This document shows, piece by piece, positions 25,004 through 36,224 of a stretch of 64,000 nucleotides of DNA. The number at the start of each line of letters is the position of its first letter. Within the stretch, counting starts at the first letter, position 1. The translations under genes and the position numbers were made by a program. Source of the stretch: Trichosporon coremiiforme (taxonomy: Eukaryota > Basidiomycota > Tremellomycetes > Trichosporonales > Trichosporonaceae); the NCBI GenBank assembly GCA_039545355.1, contig BCJJ01000003.1, forward strand, positions 992,001 through 1,056,000, read 5' to 3'. The notes under the pieces are model-generated. The model searched no databases. It saw only the letters and a program-made list of their open reading frames with translations, and was not told the DNA's origin.

Positions 25004-26421
25004 ATGAGCAACCTCGTCAATGGGGTTAGGGTGACGGGTAAGCTCGCCCAGGAATGTCAAGGAACACAGCCAGCTGACATCCGTCCAGACGACCCCAACA
25101 GGGTTGTGACCGTCACTGCACACGAGGGAAAGACTGGCCAGGAGATGGCCATCACCTACACCAACTACAAGGTCGTTGGAAACGGATCCTTCGGTGTCGT
25201 GTTTGCGGCCAAGATGTTACGTGAGTGGTGGGCGACTGGATGATCGAGCAGCCCCATGGGCCGCCGCCGCCAGACGCAGACACGTATGACGCATGTCGCA
25301 GCGCGCTGACCGAGCAGCGACCAAGACGGCGGACGGAACTGAGGTGCCGGAGCAGGAGATTGCGATCAAGAAGGTCTTGCAGGACAAGCGCTTCAAGGTG
25401 AGCTGAATCTTAGGGAGCTTCCAGCTGACTCGACCAGAACCGTGAGCTCCAGATCATGCGTCTGGTCAGCCACCCCAACGTTGTCGACCTCAAGGCGTTC
25501 TTCTACTCCAACGGCGACAAGAAGGACGAGGTGTACCTCAACCTCGTCCTCGAGTACGTCCCGGAGACTGTTTACCGCAGCCTCCGCTACTACACCAAGC
25601 TCAAGCAGATTGTACCCATGCTCCAGGTCAAGCTGTACATGTACCAGCTCCTGAGGTCGCTCGCGTACATCCACTCGGTCGGCATCTGTCACCGTGACAT
25701 CAAGCCCCAGAACTTGCTCCTGAACCCCAACACGGGTGTCCTGAAGCTCTGTGACTTTGGCTCGGCCAAGATTCTCGTTGCCGGAGAGCCCAATGTCTCC
25801 TACATCTGCTCGAGGTACTACCGTGCGCCGGAGCTCATTTTCGGAGCGACCAACTACGCGACCAACATTGACATCTGGTCGACCGGGTGCGTCATGGCGG
25901 AGCTCATGCTGGGTCAGCCCCTCTTCCCCGGAGAGTCGGGCATCGACCAGCTCGTGGAGATCATCAAGGTTCTCGGAACCCCGACTCGCGAACAGATCAA
26001 GACGATGAACCCCAACTACATGGAGCACAAGTTCCCCCAGATCAAGCCCCACCCCTTTACCAAAGTCTTCCGTCCCCGCACGTCTGCCGACGCCATCGAC
26101 CTCATCTCTCACCTCCTCGACTACACCCCCAGCGCCCGTCTCACGTGAGTTTAGCAGCCGTTGATAATAACTGACCCCAGTGCTCCCCAAGCTCTCGTTC
26201 ACCCTTTCTTCGACGAGCTCAGAGTGGAGGGCGCGCGCCTTCCCAACGGAAAGGACATGCCGGCGCTGTTCAACTTTACGCGTGAGGAGCTCTCGACCCG
26301 GCCCGATCTCATCAAGAAGCTCGTGCCCAAGCACGCCGAGGCGGAGCTGCGCTCGCGGGGGATTGATGTCGATGATTTCCAGCCGATCCCCTTGGAGCAG
26401 CTGCGCATTAGCTTGGACTAG
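25004..26421 (+). CDS. GSK3: GSK-3 family serine/threonine protein kinase
   Basis: Five exons (25004-25037, 25089-25220, 25318-25397, 25438-26144, 26181-26421) encode 397 residues. The kinase domain carries the glycine loop [10 protein letters not shown], the ATP lysine in AIKKVLQD and the catalytic loop [11 protein letters not shown]. It also has the DFGSAK magnesium motif and the activation segment [17 protein letters not shown], whose tyrosine is the activating phosphosite of GSK-3. DDPNRVVTV just before the domain is typical of fungal GSK-3. The protein phosphorylates primed substrates in stress, cell-cycle and morphogenesis signalling. The other four introns are 36-97 nt or shorter; the second (25221-25317, 97 nt) is the longest. 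The first exon codes only 11 residues and was kept because it supplies the start and joins in frame at phase 1. Confidence 0.94.
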
Positions 26422-27585
26422 TGAAATCCCACGTCCATTCAACTCTAGCTAATCTCGATACCCTCGTCTCGCGCTCCCAGCATTGATCGGCTCCCGACTA
26501 TCATGTCCCTCTCTCTCTCTCCCCTCACGCTCTCCCCTCTCTCGCTCTGTGATTCCCGTCTCTCGACCCGCCCGCTCTCTCGCGCCGTTGCCTGCCTTCT
26601 CGTCTTGTGTCTCTTGTGCGCCCTCTGGAATGTCGCTGGAGGACGCGGTGCGGAGCGCGAGATGGTAACGTATTAGAATAAGTAATAAACCAGTCTTAAT
26701 TCCTGGCAGGAACTACGGCTAGAGCGCGGTGGCACAAGGACGGGGCAGCGTAGTTGAGCCGTTGCCTCGCTGGCTGCGGGTCAGAGTGGATTCTCCGTTT
26801 CCCCTCGTTATCCTTATTTTTCTTTTTCTCTTTAACTTCTGGAGAGAGTTGGGATTCCCCTGTACGAATTGGATGAAATGCATTGATTACAGCGATGTGA
26901 ACCCGAGACCGCTCCGCGGCCGTCAGGCCGAGGACGTTCAAGGGTGGCCGAGATTCGCATCTGAATGACGATAGGACATGGGTTATGCAGGACACTTGTG
27001 GGTGATGACGGTAAGCGCGATTGGGAGTGCATGCCGCGGCACGGGCCACGCGAGATTGCTCCCGAAGTCGCTGGGTCGCAAGTCACAGGTCAGACACAGG
27101 GGGAGGAACCCGCGCGCCCGCGTCTGCAGCGGGCCATGCGGGCCATGCGGGTCCCTTAGATGCCAGACACCAGACACCATACAGGGGAGCCCTGGGTGGC
27201 CCTGGACCTGACCGGGTCTGTCCTACGCGCTGTCTGTGGCCACGGCAACAGCAACGCGCACGTCAACATCAATCGGAACCTTACTTCACCTTCTTCGTTC
27301 ATACTTTGCGGCGATCCGTTGACTTCGAGCCGGGCAGCCCCCTCCTCAACCCCCGGCCTGCTTCTCCACACCTCTACTCGTCTACTTCTCATCCTCCGCC
27401 TTCCCTCTATCACATCTTGTTCCCTAGTCGACGTACGACCTACGATTGCTGAGTGTTCATCCGCCGCCGTGCATCAAGCTCTCGCCGCGCTTTCGACCAC
27501 AGCAGAGTTCAAGTAAGCTGGGCCCGAGCGGCACTCACTTCATCTTCGCCAGCATTGCCAGCTTCGCCCCAGTACAACAGCAACC
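26422..27585. other. Intergenic between GSK-3 and kinesin-1
   Basis: No gene supported. It holds a T/C-rich GSK-3 3' flank (26480-26600), a short GCGGGCCAT tandem near 27135-27150 and the C/T-rich kinesin leader from about 27300. Confidence 0.5.
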
Positions 27586-30500
27586 ATGTCGGGCAATAAT
27601 ATCAAGGTGAGCTGCACCGACTGAGATAGCTGACAGGAAGGTCGTTTGTCGGTACGTGTTGTCCCATTCAACGGCAGCCGAGGGTGGCGTGAAGCAGAGT
27701 TATTTGCATAGTTGGCCCCAAGTTGCGGCGCAGGTTGCCAGTGCCGCAGTATCTACCTCAGCACACTGGCATGTCTGCGTTGTCAAGCGTAGAGAATCTG
27801 CTTCGGCCCATCGAGGCGGTGGTCCCGTGCACACTGCCGGCTGCAGCCAACCTGCGCCGCCGCTCAGATGGTCGGCTGGCGGCTGCCCCCGCAAGCACAT
27901 CGCCGTTGGCCGACCATCGGACCGCATCGTGCTAGGCCGCTGCCACCAACACTCGCTCCCGCCGGCAGGCCGGCAGACTGACGTTGGTCGTTCGCTAATG
28001 CCAGGTTTCGACCGATGAACCGGATGGAGACCGAGGCCAAGAGCGACAAGTGCATCAACATCTCGGACGACCACCTGACCGCGTTCATGAAGAATGCCTC
28101 CTCTCTCGCCGGACCCGAGAAGGACGGCTTCTCCTTTGATCGCGTGTTCGACACGGACACGAAGCAGGAGGATATCTTTGATTTCGGTGTCAAGACGATC
28201 GTCGAAGGTAAGCTTCTGCAATTGAGTCGAGCTGACACCCAGATGTCATGACCGGATTCAACGGCACGCTGTTCTGTTACGGCCAAACCGGATCTGGAAA
28301 GACGTACAGTGAGTTGTGCTGCACAGAGTGATCAACTGACACGCAGCGATGATGGGAGACATCGAGAACCCGGAACTGAAGGGTCTGATTCCCCGAATCA
28401 CGGAGCAGATCTTCGAGTCCATCCTCAACGCGGACAGCACGTTTGAGTACACGGTTAAGGTATCGTACATGGAGATCTACATGGAGCGCATCAAGGATCT
28501 GTTGGCTCGTGAGTTAGCGCGAACAATCCCACAACTAATGTCAGCGCAAAACGACAACCTCTCGGTGCACGAGGATAAGACGCGCGGCGTCTACGTCAAG
28601 AACCTGTCCGAGTACTACGTGTCCAGCGAGGAGGAGGTGTACAAGGTCATGAAGGCTGGTGGCTCGAGCCGTGCGGTGTCTTCAACGAGTGAGTCTTAGC
28701 TGATCGACGCCGGATGACTGACCCCAGACATGAACGCCGAATCGTCCCGCTCGCATTCCATTTTCGTTATCGGTATCCACCAGCGGAATACCGAGACGGG
28801 AAGCCAGAAGTCGGGCAACCTGTACCTCGTTGATTTGGCCGGTTCCGAGAAGGTCGGCAAGACCGGAGCCTCGGGCCAGACGCTCGAGGAGGCCAAGAAG
28901 ATCAACAAGTCGCTGTCCGCGCTTGGTATGGTCATCAACGCGCTGACGGACGGAAAGGTGGGCTTCACACCAGAAAGCGTTAGCTGACGCCAGTCCACTC
29001 ACATCCCGTACCGTGACTCGAAGCTCACGCGTATCCTGCAAGAGTCGCTCGGAGGTAACTCGCGCACGACGCTGATCATCAACTGTTCGCCAGCGTCGTA
29101 CAACGAGCCCGAGACGCTGTCGACGCTCCGCTTCGGTATGCGTGCCAAGTCGATTAAGAACAAGGCCCGAGTCAACGTCGAGCTGTCGCCCGCCGAGCTC
29201 AAGGCAATGCTCAAGAAGACCACGGCCGAGCTTGCCGCTGTGCGCGAGTACGCCGCCGCGCTCGAGGAGGAGAACAAGGTCTGGCGCTCTGGCGGCAAGG
29301 TTGACGAGTCCAAGTGGACGCCGTCGCTGCAGTCATTGTCCACGAGCCGGACCAAGTCGACCGCCTCGCCCGCTCCCACCGGCTTCTCGGACAGCCGACC
29401 AGACACGCCGGTCACGATGGACAAGGATGAGAAGGAGGAGTTCCTGCGGCGCGAGAATGAGCTCAGCGACCAGCTTGCAGAGAAGGAGCGTGCGCTCCTC
29501 GCGCAGGAGAAGCTTATGGCCGACCTCAAGGACGAGATTGGCTATCTTAAGGAGCAGGAGGACTCGTGGAAGAAGGAGAACAAGGGTATGTCGCACGAGC
29601 TGTCTGAGCTCCGCATCGCCTCTGCGCGCTTCGAGTCCGAGTCCAAGGACGCCTCGATCACTCTCGACACGTACAAGGAGAAGGTCGCGGATCTGCAGCG
29701 AGACATTGACGAGCACAAGGCGCAGATCGAGGAGCTCAAAAACTTGCAATCGAGCGCCAAGGAGGAGGAGAAGGAGAAGCGCAAGCAGGAGATGCTGAAC
29801 GAGATGATGGCCAAGATTGACATTGGCGGCGCCAACCTGGACGCGTCAGGCGAGAAGCTGCGGCAGGTGCTGAAGCAGCTCGACGGCGTGCACGACGCGG
29901 ACAAGGAGGCGTCGATGAGCGCCGACATCCGCGAGCTCGTCCAGGCGCACTTGGCCGAGAACCAAGAGCTCGTGCGCGACCTGCAGGAGCGCCTGCGACT
30001 GAGCCACGAGGAGGCCGAGCTGCAGACGAAGCGCCGGCAGGAGGTCGAGAAGCACCTCAGCAAGCGCGATGAGGCGTACGAAGCGCTTTTGGAGAAGACG
30101 GCATCGAGCCAGTCCATGGCCGTCGACGACATCAAGTCGCAGATTGAGGCCAAGTTCTCTGCCAAGGAGGAGATGCTCCGCGGCGAGATTGCCGCGCTCA
30201 CCGAGCGAGCCGAGAGCCGCGCGACCGAGATCCGCCGTCTCCAGAACACGATCGACTCGTACAAGCTCTCGAACGAGGAGCTCGAGCGCGCCCTGTCGAC
30301 CGCGTCCAACGGCATCCAGGACGGCGAGACTTTCGCCAAGGCGACGCGTGACCTCGAGCGCAGCCGCAAGCAGCATGAGCTGCAATACGCTGAATTCGAG
30401 ATTATCAAGAAGTCGCTCATGAAGGATCTGCAGAATCGCTGCGAGAAGGTGAGTTTGAGCTTTGTCACGCATGCTAACTCCAACTTTAGGTCGTGGAGCT

Positions 30501-31014
30501 CGAGATGCAGCTCGACGAGGTGCGCGAGCAGTACAAGGTGATTGCGCGGAGCGCGAACAGCCGCGCGCAGCAGCGCAAGCTCGAGTTCCTGGAGCACAAC
30601 CTGGACGCTCTGAACATGGTGCAGAAGCAGCTCGTGGAGCAGAACACGGCGCTGAAGAAGGAGGTCGGCATCGCCGAACGCAAGCTCATCACGCGTAACG
30701 AGCGGATCCAGAACCTCGAAACGTTGTTGAACGATGCCGACGCAAGGCTCGCGCAGAAGAACCAGCGGTACGAGCAGCAGATCCAGGCCATTCGCGAGCG
30801 CCTCGCCGAGGTCCAGGCGCAGCAGCAGGCGAGCGCGTACAATGCCCATGCGCGTATTGCCAAACCGCTGAGGGGTGGTGGTGGTGGTGGTGCTGCTGCC
30901 CCTGGCGCGCCGACAGGGTTCCAGTCCGCCAACCCCATCTCGAGGCTGCAGGACGAGTCTGTGGCCAGCGCAAAGAGGCAGAGCTGGTTCTTCTCCAACT
31001 CGCCGGCGCGTTGA
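27586..31014 (+). CDS. Kinesin-1 heavy chain
   Basis: Nine exons: 27586-27606, 27641-27651, 28005-28207, 28243-28308, 28347-28508, 28545-28688, 28728-28957, 28994-30448 and 30490-31014. They encode 938 residues, the usual size of fungal conventional kinesin. The N-terminal motor (about 1-335) has [11 protein letters not shown], the P-loop GQTGSGKT, switch I SSRSHS and switch II VDLAGSE. A neck and long coiled coil follow (about 340-890), rich in Glu/Lys/Leu heptads, then a Gly/Ala hinge and a short tail ([19 protein letters not shown]). It moves cargo toward microtubule plus ends. Exon 2 is only 11 nt and is needed to encode VVCR. The next intron is 353 nt, about ten times the local norm. The intron before the last exon uses a textbook CTAAC branch. 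Confidence 0.95.
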
Positions 31015-31165
31015 GCCGGCCGTGCCGAGGGCCGCAGACCCGAAGCAAGGCGCGACGCCGCCTACACTTAGTCTTCTGCAGACAGCAGCTCAGTCCACGT
31101 CTAGCAGATACACTGTACATTCATAGAGTCACGAGCACGAGCGCATGAAATATATACCACTTAGC

Positions 31166-32094
31166 CTAGACTTCCCAGGTCAGACTTCCCTCGCTCATGC
31201 CCCACCCGCCAATAGCGTTCGTAACGGCATCAGCCCACAACCTCATGAGCCGTCGCTCTTCAGGACCGACCCAGACCCGCTTCTCATTGTACCCCAGCCA
31301 CCACCCGGAGGCGCCCCAGTCATCCCGTCCTCCAGAGCCCATGTCTACATCCCCGACGTCTGACGGAGTAGAGGAGTCTGGGTCGAGGGATCCGAGGAGG
31401 GCGTGCAGGGGTGGTGGGGAATTACGCTCCATCAAAGCCGACGCGGCGGGTCTGGCTAGAGACTGGGAATCGACGCCCAGCAGTCTGGCCAGAGCGGCGT
31501 GCCGGGATTTCGGGGATTGGAAGGAGTCCAACGCACTCAGTACTGCTCTTAATGTCGGATTAGCTAGCAGTGTGCGAAGTTCGGCGGAGGTGGCTGGACG
31601 TCAGCTAAGCAACCAACACGAAAGCTTACCTATCCGCTCGAGCTCGGAGTGCCGTAATGGCTTGGGGTCTTCCTTCTTCAATGGGTCGGAGAAGATCGAC
31701 TCATCTGGCTCTGGGGGCCATTTCAGCTCCGTCAACCGTTTCAGTGGCTCCTCTGGCTTCTCTTCCTTTCCCTCGCCCTCAGCCTTCTTCCCCTCCTCTT
31801 CTGCAGGCGGTGGCCGACCGTCCTCCTTCCCTTCTGTTGACGATTCAGTTGGGGGCTTGGTGGATGCGTCGAGGGCAGGTGCCGGCGCCTCTTTGCCGAT
31901 TCCGGTACAGTTCCCGTCTGCCGTTAGCTAAGAGAAGGCGGAACTGGAGCTACCTTTGTGTTGCTTGTAGCACGCGACTGAGCAACTGAATGTCAGCTCT
32001 GGAGGATCAAGCAGACTCACTATCGCACGGGACAGGCGGAGCAACGGTATTTCGCAGGTTGGCCGCAGAAACATTGGGCAGGTTTGGGTCCCAT
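31166..32094 (-). CDS. HIT-type zinc finger protein (ZNHIT3/Hit1-like)
   Basis: Four exons on the minus strand (32094-32021, 31985-31954, 31917-31630, 31593-31166) encode 273 residues with introns of 35-36 nt. The first 40 residues form a zf-HIT: Cys at 8, 10, 18, 21, 26, 30 and 39, with His 34 (KYRCSACPVRYCSVACYKQH). The middle is Lys/Glu/Pro-rich and disordered. The C-terminal part has a helical stretch (SAELRTLLANPTLRAVLSAL), like the helical region of ZNHIT3/Hit1 proteins, which help assemble box C/D snoRNPs with Rsa1/NUFIP. The snoRNP role is taken from the family. It is divergent from the CBP80 gene, another nuclear RNA factor. Confidence 0.82.
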
Positions 32095-32405
32095 TATATC
32101 TCCCTTATACTCCTCTTGCCGACGATTTGACAACGAGTATTCGTCAATGCCAATAGTCAACTGCAACCTGGGGCGCAACTTTCTTGGTCAACCTCCACTA
32201 ATGTTGACCTCCACCTTCCAAAATACTCTACGCTGCCCTCCACCCGCGGCCCAGAGCCAAGGAAGGAATCAGTGACGTCCACCCGTCCAAATAACAGAAT
32301 TAGCTTCCGCCCGTCTCGCGCCCTTCTTTCTCTCCCGACAGCTGGCCGATCGCACTTGCTCAACCGTCGACAAACAAAACAAAAAGCAACCTCGACTTTG
32401 GCGCC
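32095..32405. promoter_or_regulatory. 311 bp shared promoter region, HIT finger / CBP80
   Basis: The two start codons face away from each other over 311 bases. No TATA box is evident near the expected distance on either side. C/T-rich stretches occupy 32210-32400 on the plus strand. Confidence 0.55.
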
Positions 32406-35359
32406 ATGAGCTATAACGGTGGCTACGGCGGCGGATACTCTGGCGGATACGGAGGCGGTGGAGGTGGTGGTGGTTACGGAGGTGGATACGGAGGAGGCGG
32501 TGGCTATGGAGGTGGTGGTGGTGGTTATGGCGGCGGCGGCGGCGGCGGCTACGGTCGCGGACCGAGGAGGAGTGAGTACCCAACCCCTCCCTCTCACAGC
32601 TCGATGAGATCCTCAGCTAGTCGATCTGTCACAGAGCTCTCCCCAGCAAACGATGTTGAACTGTTGTTGACGCAGCAGATGACCGCGGCCGTGGCCCCAG
32701 GGGCGGCGGCGGGCGTACCCTCCCCGAGACGACGGCGGTGCGAATGCGCAAGATGATCGCCAAGTACGCAGAGGACGAAGACTTTGACGCGCTCGAGGAC
32801 CCGCCGCGCTTGGCCAAGGTCCTGCGGCGGAGCTGGCACGAGGGCGGGCAGGGTGCGATGGAGGGTTTCCGCAACGCAGTCACAGAGCAGCCGTACAAGC
32901 ATCCGCACCTCGTGACCTTGCTCCTGCACCTGGCGTACAGCATCGACGAGGGTGCGAAGCCGCCTGCGGACGAGATGGACATGCCCGCTGAGGAGAACGG
33001 AGAGCCCAAGACGGGCGACAAGCGCAAGGCTGAGGACGAGGAGTGCGGCCGCGAGGTCATTGAGGACCTTGGACGGGCGTTCCGGAACGCTGTCGAGGGA
33101 CGCCAATGGCGCGACGCACGCTTGCTCCTTCAGTTCCTCTCCCTTCTTGTCCCCGCTGGTCTGGTGAGCTCCCAGAGCATCATCGAGGTGTATAAGGGCC
33201 TCCTGACTGTGATCAACGAGGTCGGAGGTGGCGGCGACCGCGCCGAGCGCGCGTGCCGCGCCGTCACGGAGGGTCTTATGCGCTCCGCCCACGGACTTGT
33301 GCCCACGTACTCGGGCGAGGTCGAGGACCTCGTCGGATCCATCGAGATGTGGGTCTACGGCCGCAAGGGTAGCCGCGAGCTCATCAACCCCTTCGCGCCG
33401 ATCCTCGACGCTGGCGAGGAGCCCGAGCCCTACAAGGATGTGAGTGATTGAGCAGCTTGGATGTTCAGATGATGTAGCTGACGCCAGTCTGTCGCCGAGT
33501 TCCTTGCGGCGCTGCACGCGCTCAGAGCTGATGGCTACGCCCCGCCGTCGGTGCTTCCGCGGCCCAGCGAGAGTGTCACTCTGCCCGAGGGCGCGATCCT
33601 GCCGGACGCGTACAACCTGTCTCCCGTCAACATGCCGCCGGACCTGTACGAGGCGTCTGACGATCTCGACAACGGCCAGGTCGGCGAGGGCCAGGCCGGC
33701 TGCCTCCGCCTGTTCGCCGAGGACGTCGTGCCCCCCGCCGACTCGGTGATGGGGTGGACACTGCGCTCGCTCTTCCTCGACATGATCAACATCTACGAGG
33801 TGAACCGAAAGGAGTGCGCGCGTCTGCTGCTCGCGCTCCCGCACCACCTGACGCCGGGCTTGTTCAAGGCTGAGGGTAACGAGTCGACGCTGTCGCTCGA
33901 GTCGCTCATCGTCAACTCGATGCTGGCCGGTCTGTTTTCGCTGAACCCCCTGCCGTTCCGCCCAATCTACTACGGCTCCGTCATCACCGAGCTGTGTAAG
34001 TTGTCGCCCACCACGGTTGCTCCGCCCGTCGGCCGCGCCGTCCGCAAGCTCTTCACGATGATGGGCGCCGAGGGGCTCGACCTCGAGATCGCCCGCCGCG
34101 CCGCCGAGTGGTTCGCGATCCACCTGTCCAACTTCGGCTTCCAGTGGATGTGGAAGGAATGGATCCCCGAACTCGAGCTGCCAACGGGCCACCCGAAGCG
34201 CGCGTTCATGCGCCGCGTCATCGAGCTCGAGGTCCGCCTCGCGTACCATGACCGCATCCACCAGACCCTCCCCGAGCCCATGCTCGAGAAGGGTGCCGGC
34301 GTCATCGCCGACTCGCCCCCCGAGCCGGTTTGGGTGTACGAGAACAACGAGAACCCGCTGCACGCTGAGGCGACCGAGCTTCTCCGCCTTATGCGCCAGA
34401 AGGTGCCCGCGAACGAGGTCAAAAGCTACCTCGACAACCTCCCCGGTGCTCGCGCCGCGGGCAGTGAGACGCTCTCGGCCCCGATCCTCACCATGGCGGT
34501 CGAGACGATCCAGCACCTCGGTGCGCGCTCGTTCTCCCACTTCCTGAACGCAACCGAGCGCTACCTCGACGTGCTCAGGCACATGACGCCCGACGCCGCA
34601 TCGCGCCGTGTTCTCCTTGACGCGGTTGCCAGCTTCTGGCGCCAGTCGGCGCAGATGCGCCTCATCACGACCGACAAGTACCTGCAGTACGGCATCCTGG
34701 AGCCGATGGACGTCGTCTCGTGGATTTTTGCCGAGGACCCGTCGTCGTCGGGCACCGACGCCGCCGACGGCTGGACAGACGGGGACAAGTGGGAGCTCCT
34801 CCGCATGACGCTGGACAAGGTGCAGGGGCGTGTCAAGGCTGTGTCTAGGCGCCTGGCGGCGGTCGAGAAGGCGGACGAGGTTGCGCGCGCGCGCCGCGCC
34901 GCCGAGCGCCTCGAGTCGGGCGAAGGAGTAGGCGACGACGAGGAGGACGAGACGCTCGAGCGCTCCCGCGAGGCGCGCGACGTGCAGGCGTCGCTCGACC
35001 TGCAGTCCGATCGCGCCGACAAGGTCTTTGTCGCGACGACGCAGGCGTTCGTCTCCGACCTCCTGCCCTGGGCCTTCCCCGCCGAGGGCGCCGAGGAGGG
35101 CGAGGACGCGGGCAGCGGGCTCAGGGCCGTGCTCGCGCTGCAGGACGCGGACGAGCTGGGCGCCTGGAGCACGAGGGCCAAGTGGGGTTGGTACCGCGAG
35201 TTTGCGCGCCGGTACGCCACGGGCATCCGTGACTTGAACGACCGCGTCCAAGCCGACATCCTCGCCAAGATCCCCGAGCGCCCTGATGCTGAGGGCCCCG
35301 AGGCCCGCGCAGAGAACATGGTCCGCAGGGTGTGGAAGGACGCCGTGCAGCTGGAGTAG
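32406..35359 (+). CDS. CBP80: Nuclear cap-binding complex large subunit (CBP80/NCBP1)
   Basis: Three exons (32406-32571, 32676-33439, 33488-35359) encode about 933 residues. Exon 1 encodes a Gly/Tyr-rich segment (residues 2-50, repeated YGGG) ending in RGPRR. From about residue 70 the protein follows CBP80: an N-terminal MIF4G-like helical repeat (MRKMIAKYAEDEDFDALED, REVIEDLGRAFRNAVEGRQW), then further MIF4G-like repeats through FLDMINIYEVNRKECARLLL to the C-terminus. With CBP20 it binds the m7G cap of nascent RNA and acts in splicing, export and decay. The first intron ends in CAGCAG, so two acceptors 3 nt apart (32675 or 32678) both keep the frame and change one residue. The family is usually near 800 residues; the excess is mainly the Gly/Tyr-rich start and disordered loops. 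Confidence 0.87.
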
Positions 35360-35548
35360 ACTTATAGTGATACATGTATTTCTTTGCAGTGCGGAAGTCT
35401 ACGAGCATAGTATACCCCATACCCTGAGTATCCTCGTGGCCAAAAGTAGGGAGGGAATCGGAGGAGAGCGTAACTCCAGCGCAACGTCCCCACAACCTCA
35501 CCCTCATGTGCCATCCCAAACCCCCCATGAACAGCAAAGCCAAAATGC

Positions 35549-35552
35549 AAAA
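35549..35552 (-). terminator. Pol III terminator of tRNA-Asp
   Basis: A run of four T on the minus strand lies 6 nt beyond the tRNA 3' end, the minimal RNA polymerase III stop signal. Confidence 0.65.
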
Positions 35553-35558
35553 GAGAAA

Positions 35559-35645
35559 CTTCCTGACGGAGAATCGAACTCCGATCTCCCGCGACAGTCA
35601 AGGAAAGGTGACAAGCGAGCATACTAGCCGTTATACGATCAGGAA
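35559..35645 (-). tRNA. tRNA-Asp (anticodon GTC), with 15 nt intron
   Basis: Read on the minus strand, the acceptor stem pairs TTCCTGA with TCAGGAA (discriminator G). The T arm is CGGAG-TTCGATT-CTCCG. The anticodon stem CTCGC pairs with GCGGG (one G-T) around the loop TTGTCAC. The anticodon complements lie at plus 35610-35612. A 15 nt intron (35594-35608) follows the base 3' of the anticodon, the canonical place. Without it the tRNA is 72 nt. LTR-like elements begin 53 bp upstream. Confidence 0.95.
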
Positions 35646-35697
35646 TCTTTTCCAAATCATTCAAAGACACTATATTCACTTCCGGGTAACCGATGGT

Positions 35698-36044
35698 TGT
35701 TGGAAATCACGTGATCTCTTTCCCACGTGTCTCCCGGCACACTCGGCCCGCACTCCGGTGTTCGACCTCCTGTCAGCACCCTTGTTCTCAATGTTTCTAT
35801 TGTTCTAGCTGAGAACATGCTCAACATGCTTCTTACACGCATTCTCGGCGCCGGTCTCGGCGCCCGACACCGTACGACATCCTCCGATAGCCTGCAGCTA
35901 GTCTCTTTGTTCTCTAGCTGCCTGTAGATATATAAGTGGCCATCTGGCCATCCTATGCAACCACATTCTCTGTTGATCAGTTCAAGTCTAGCCACCCTAC
36001 GAGCAACATCGTTGCTTGGGCCCCGGGCAGTCTAGATTTCTACA
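35698..36044 (+). mobile_element. LTR-like element 1 (probable solo LTR, 347 bp)
   Basis: It begins TGTTGGAAATCACGTGAT and ends in TCTACA, the TG...CA limits of retrotransposon LTRs; TGTTGG is a common start in Ty1/copia LTRs. GATGGT flanks it on both sides (35692-35697 and 36045-36050), like a target-site duplication. It contains a TATA-like ATATAAG at about 35930. It shares its start, end and interior (GGCCATCTGGCCAT, GTTGATCAG) with the shorter copy at 36051. No gag or pol frame is present. The strand is arbitrary. Confidence 0.7.
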
Positions 36045-36050
36045 GATGGT

Positions 36051-36218
36051 TGTTGGAAATCACGTGATTCCTCCTTCTCGCTTTTCACATTGTTAGCTAT
36101 ATACTCACGGCCACTTGGCCATGTCATGCATCCACCTCTCAACCCATTGATCAGTCCCGTCTAAGTCGTGCTGCCAGTAACCTCGTTACTCGCGCATCCA
36201 GCGACCCAGACTTCAACA
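36051..36218 (+). mobile_element. LTR-like element 2 (168 bp, shorter copy)
   Basis: It begins with the same TGTTGGAAATCACGTGAT and ends TTCAACA, followed by a third GATGGT (36219-36224). Its right part aligns with element 1 (GGCCACTTGGCCATGTCATGC, ATTGATCAG, then the CAGAC...TTCAACA end). About 180 bp of the left-central part of element 1 is missing or never present. The two copies sit head to tail with only GATGGT between them. Confidence 0.65.
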
Positions 36219-36224
36219 GATGGT

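Noticed and set aside
27652..28004. snoRNA hosted in the long kinesin intron
   Set aside because: I saw no convincing C/D boxes or H/ACA hairpin-hinge layout by eye. Left as a question rather than a feature.
32594..35251. Open frame of 885 codons antisense to CBP80
   Set aside because: Same GC-driven shadow effect. The sense strand encodes CBP80 with consistent splicing, while the antisense product has no recognisable segments.
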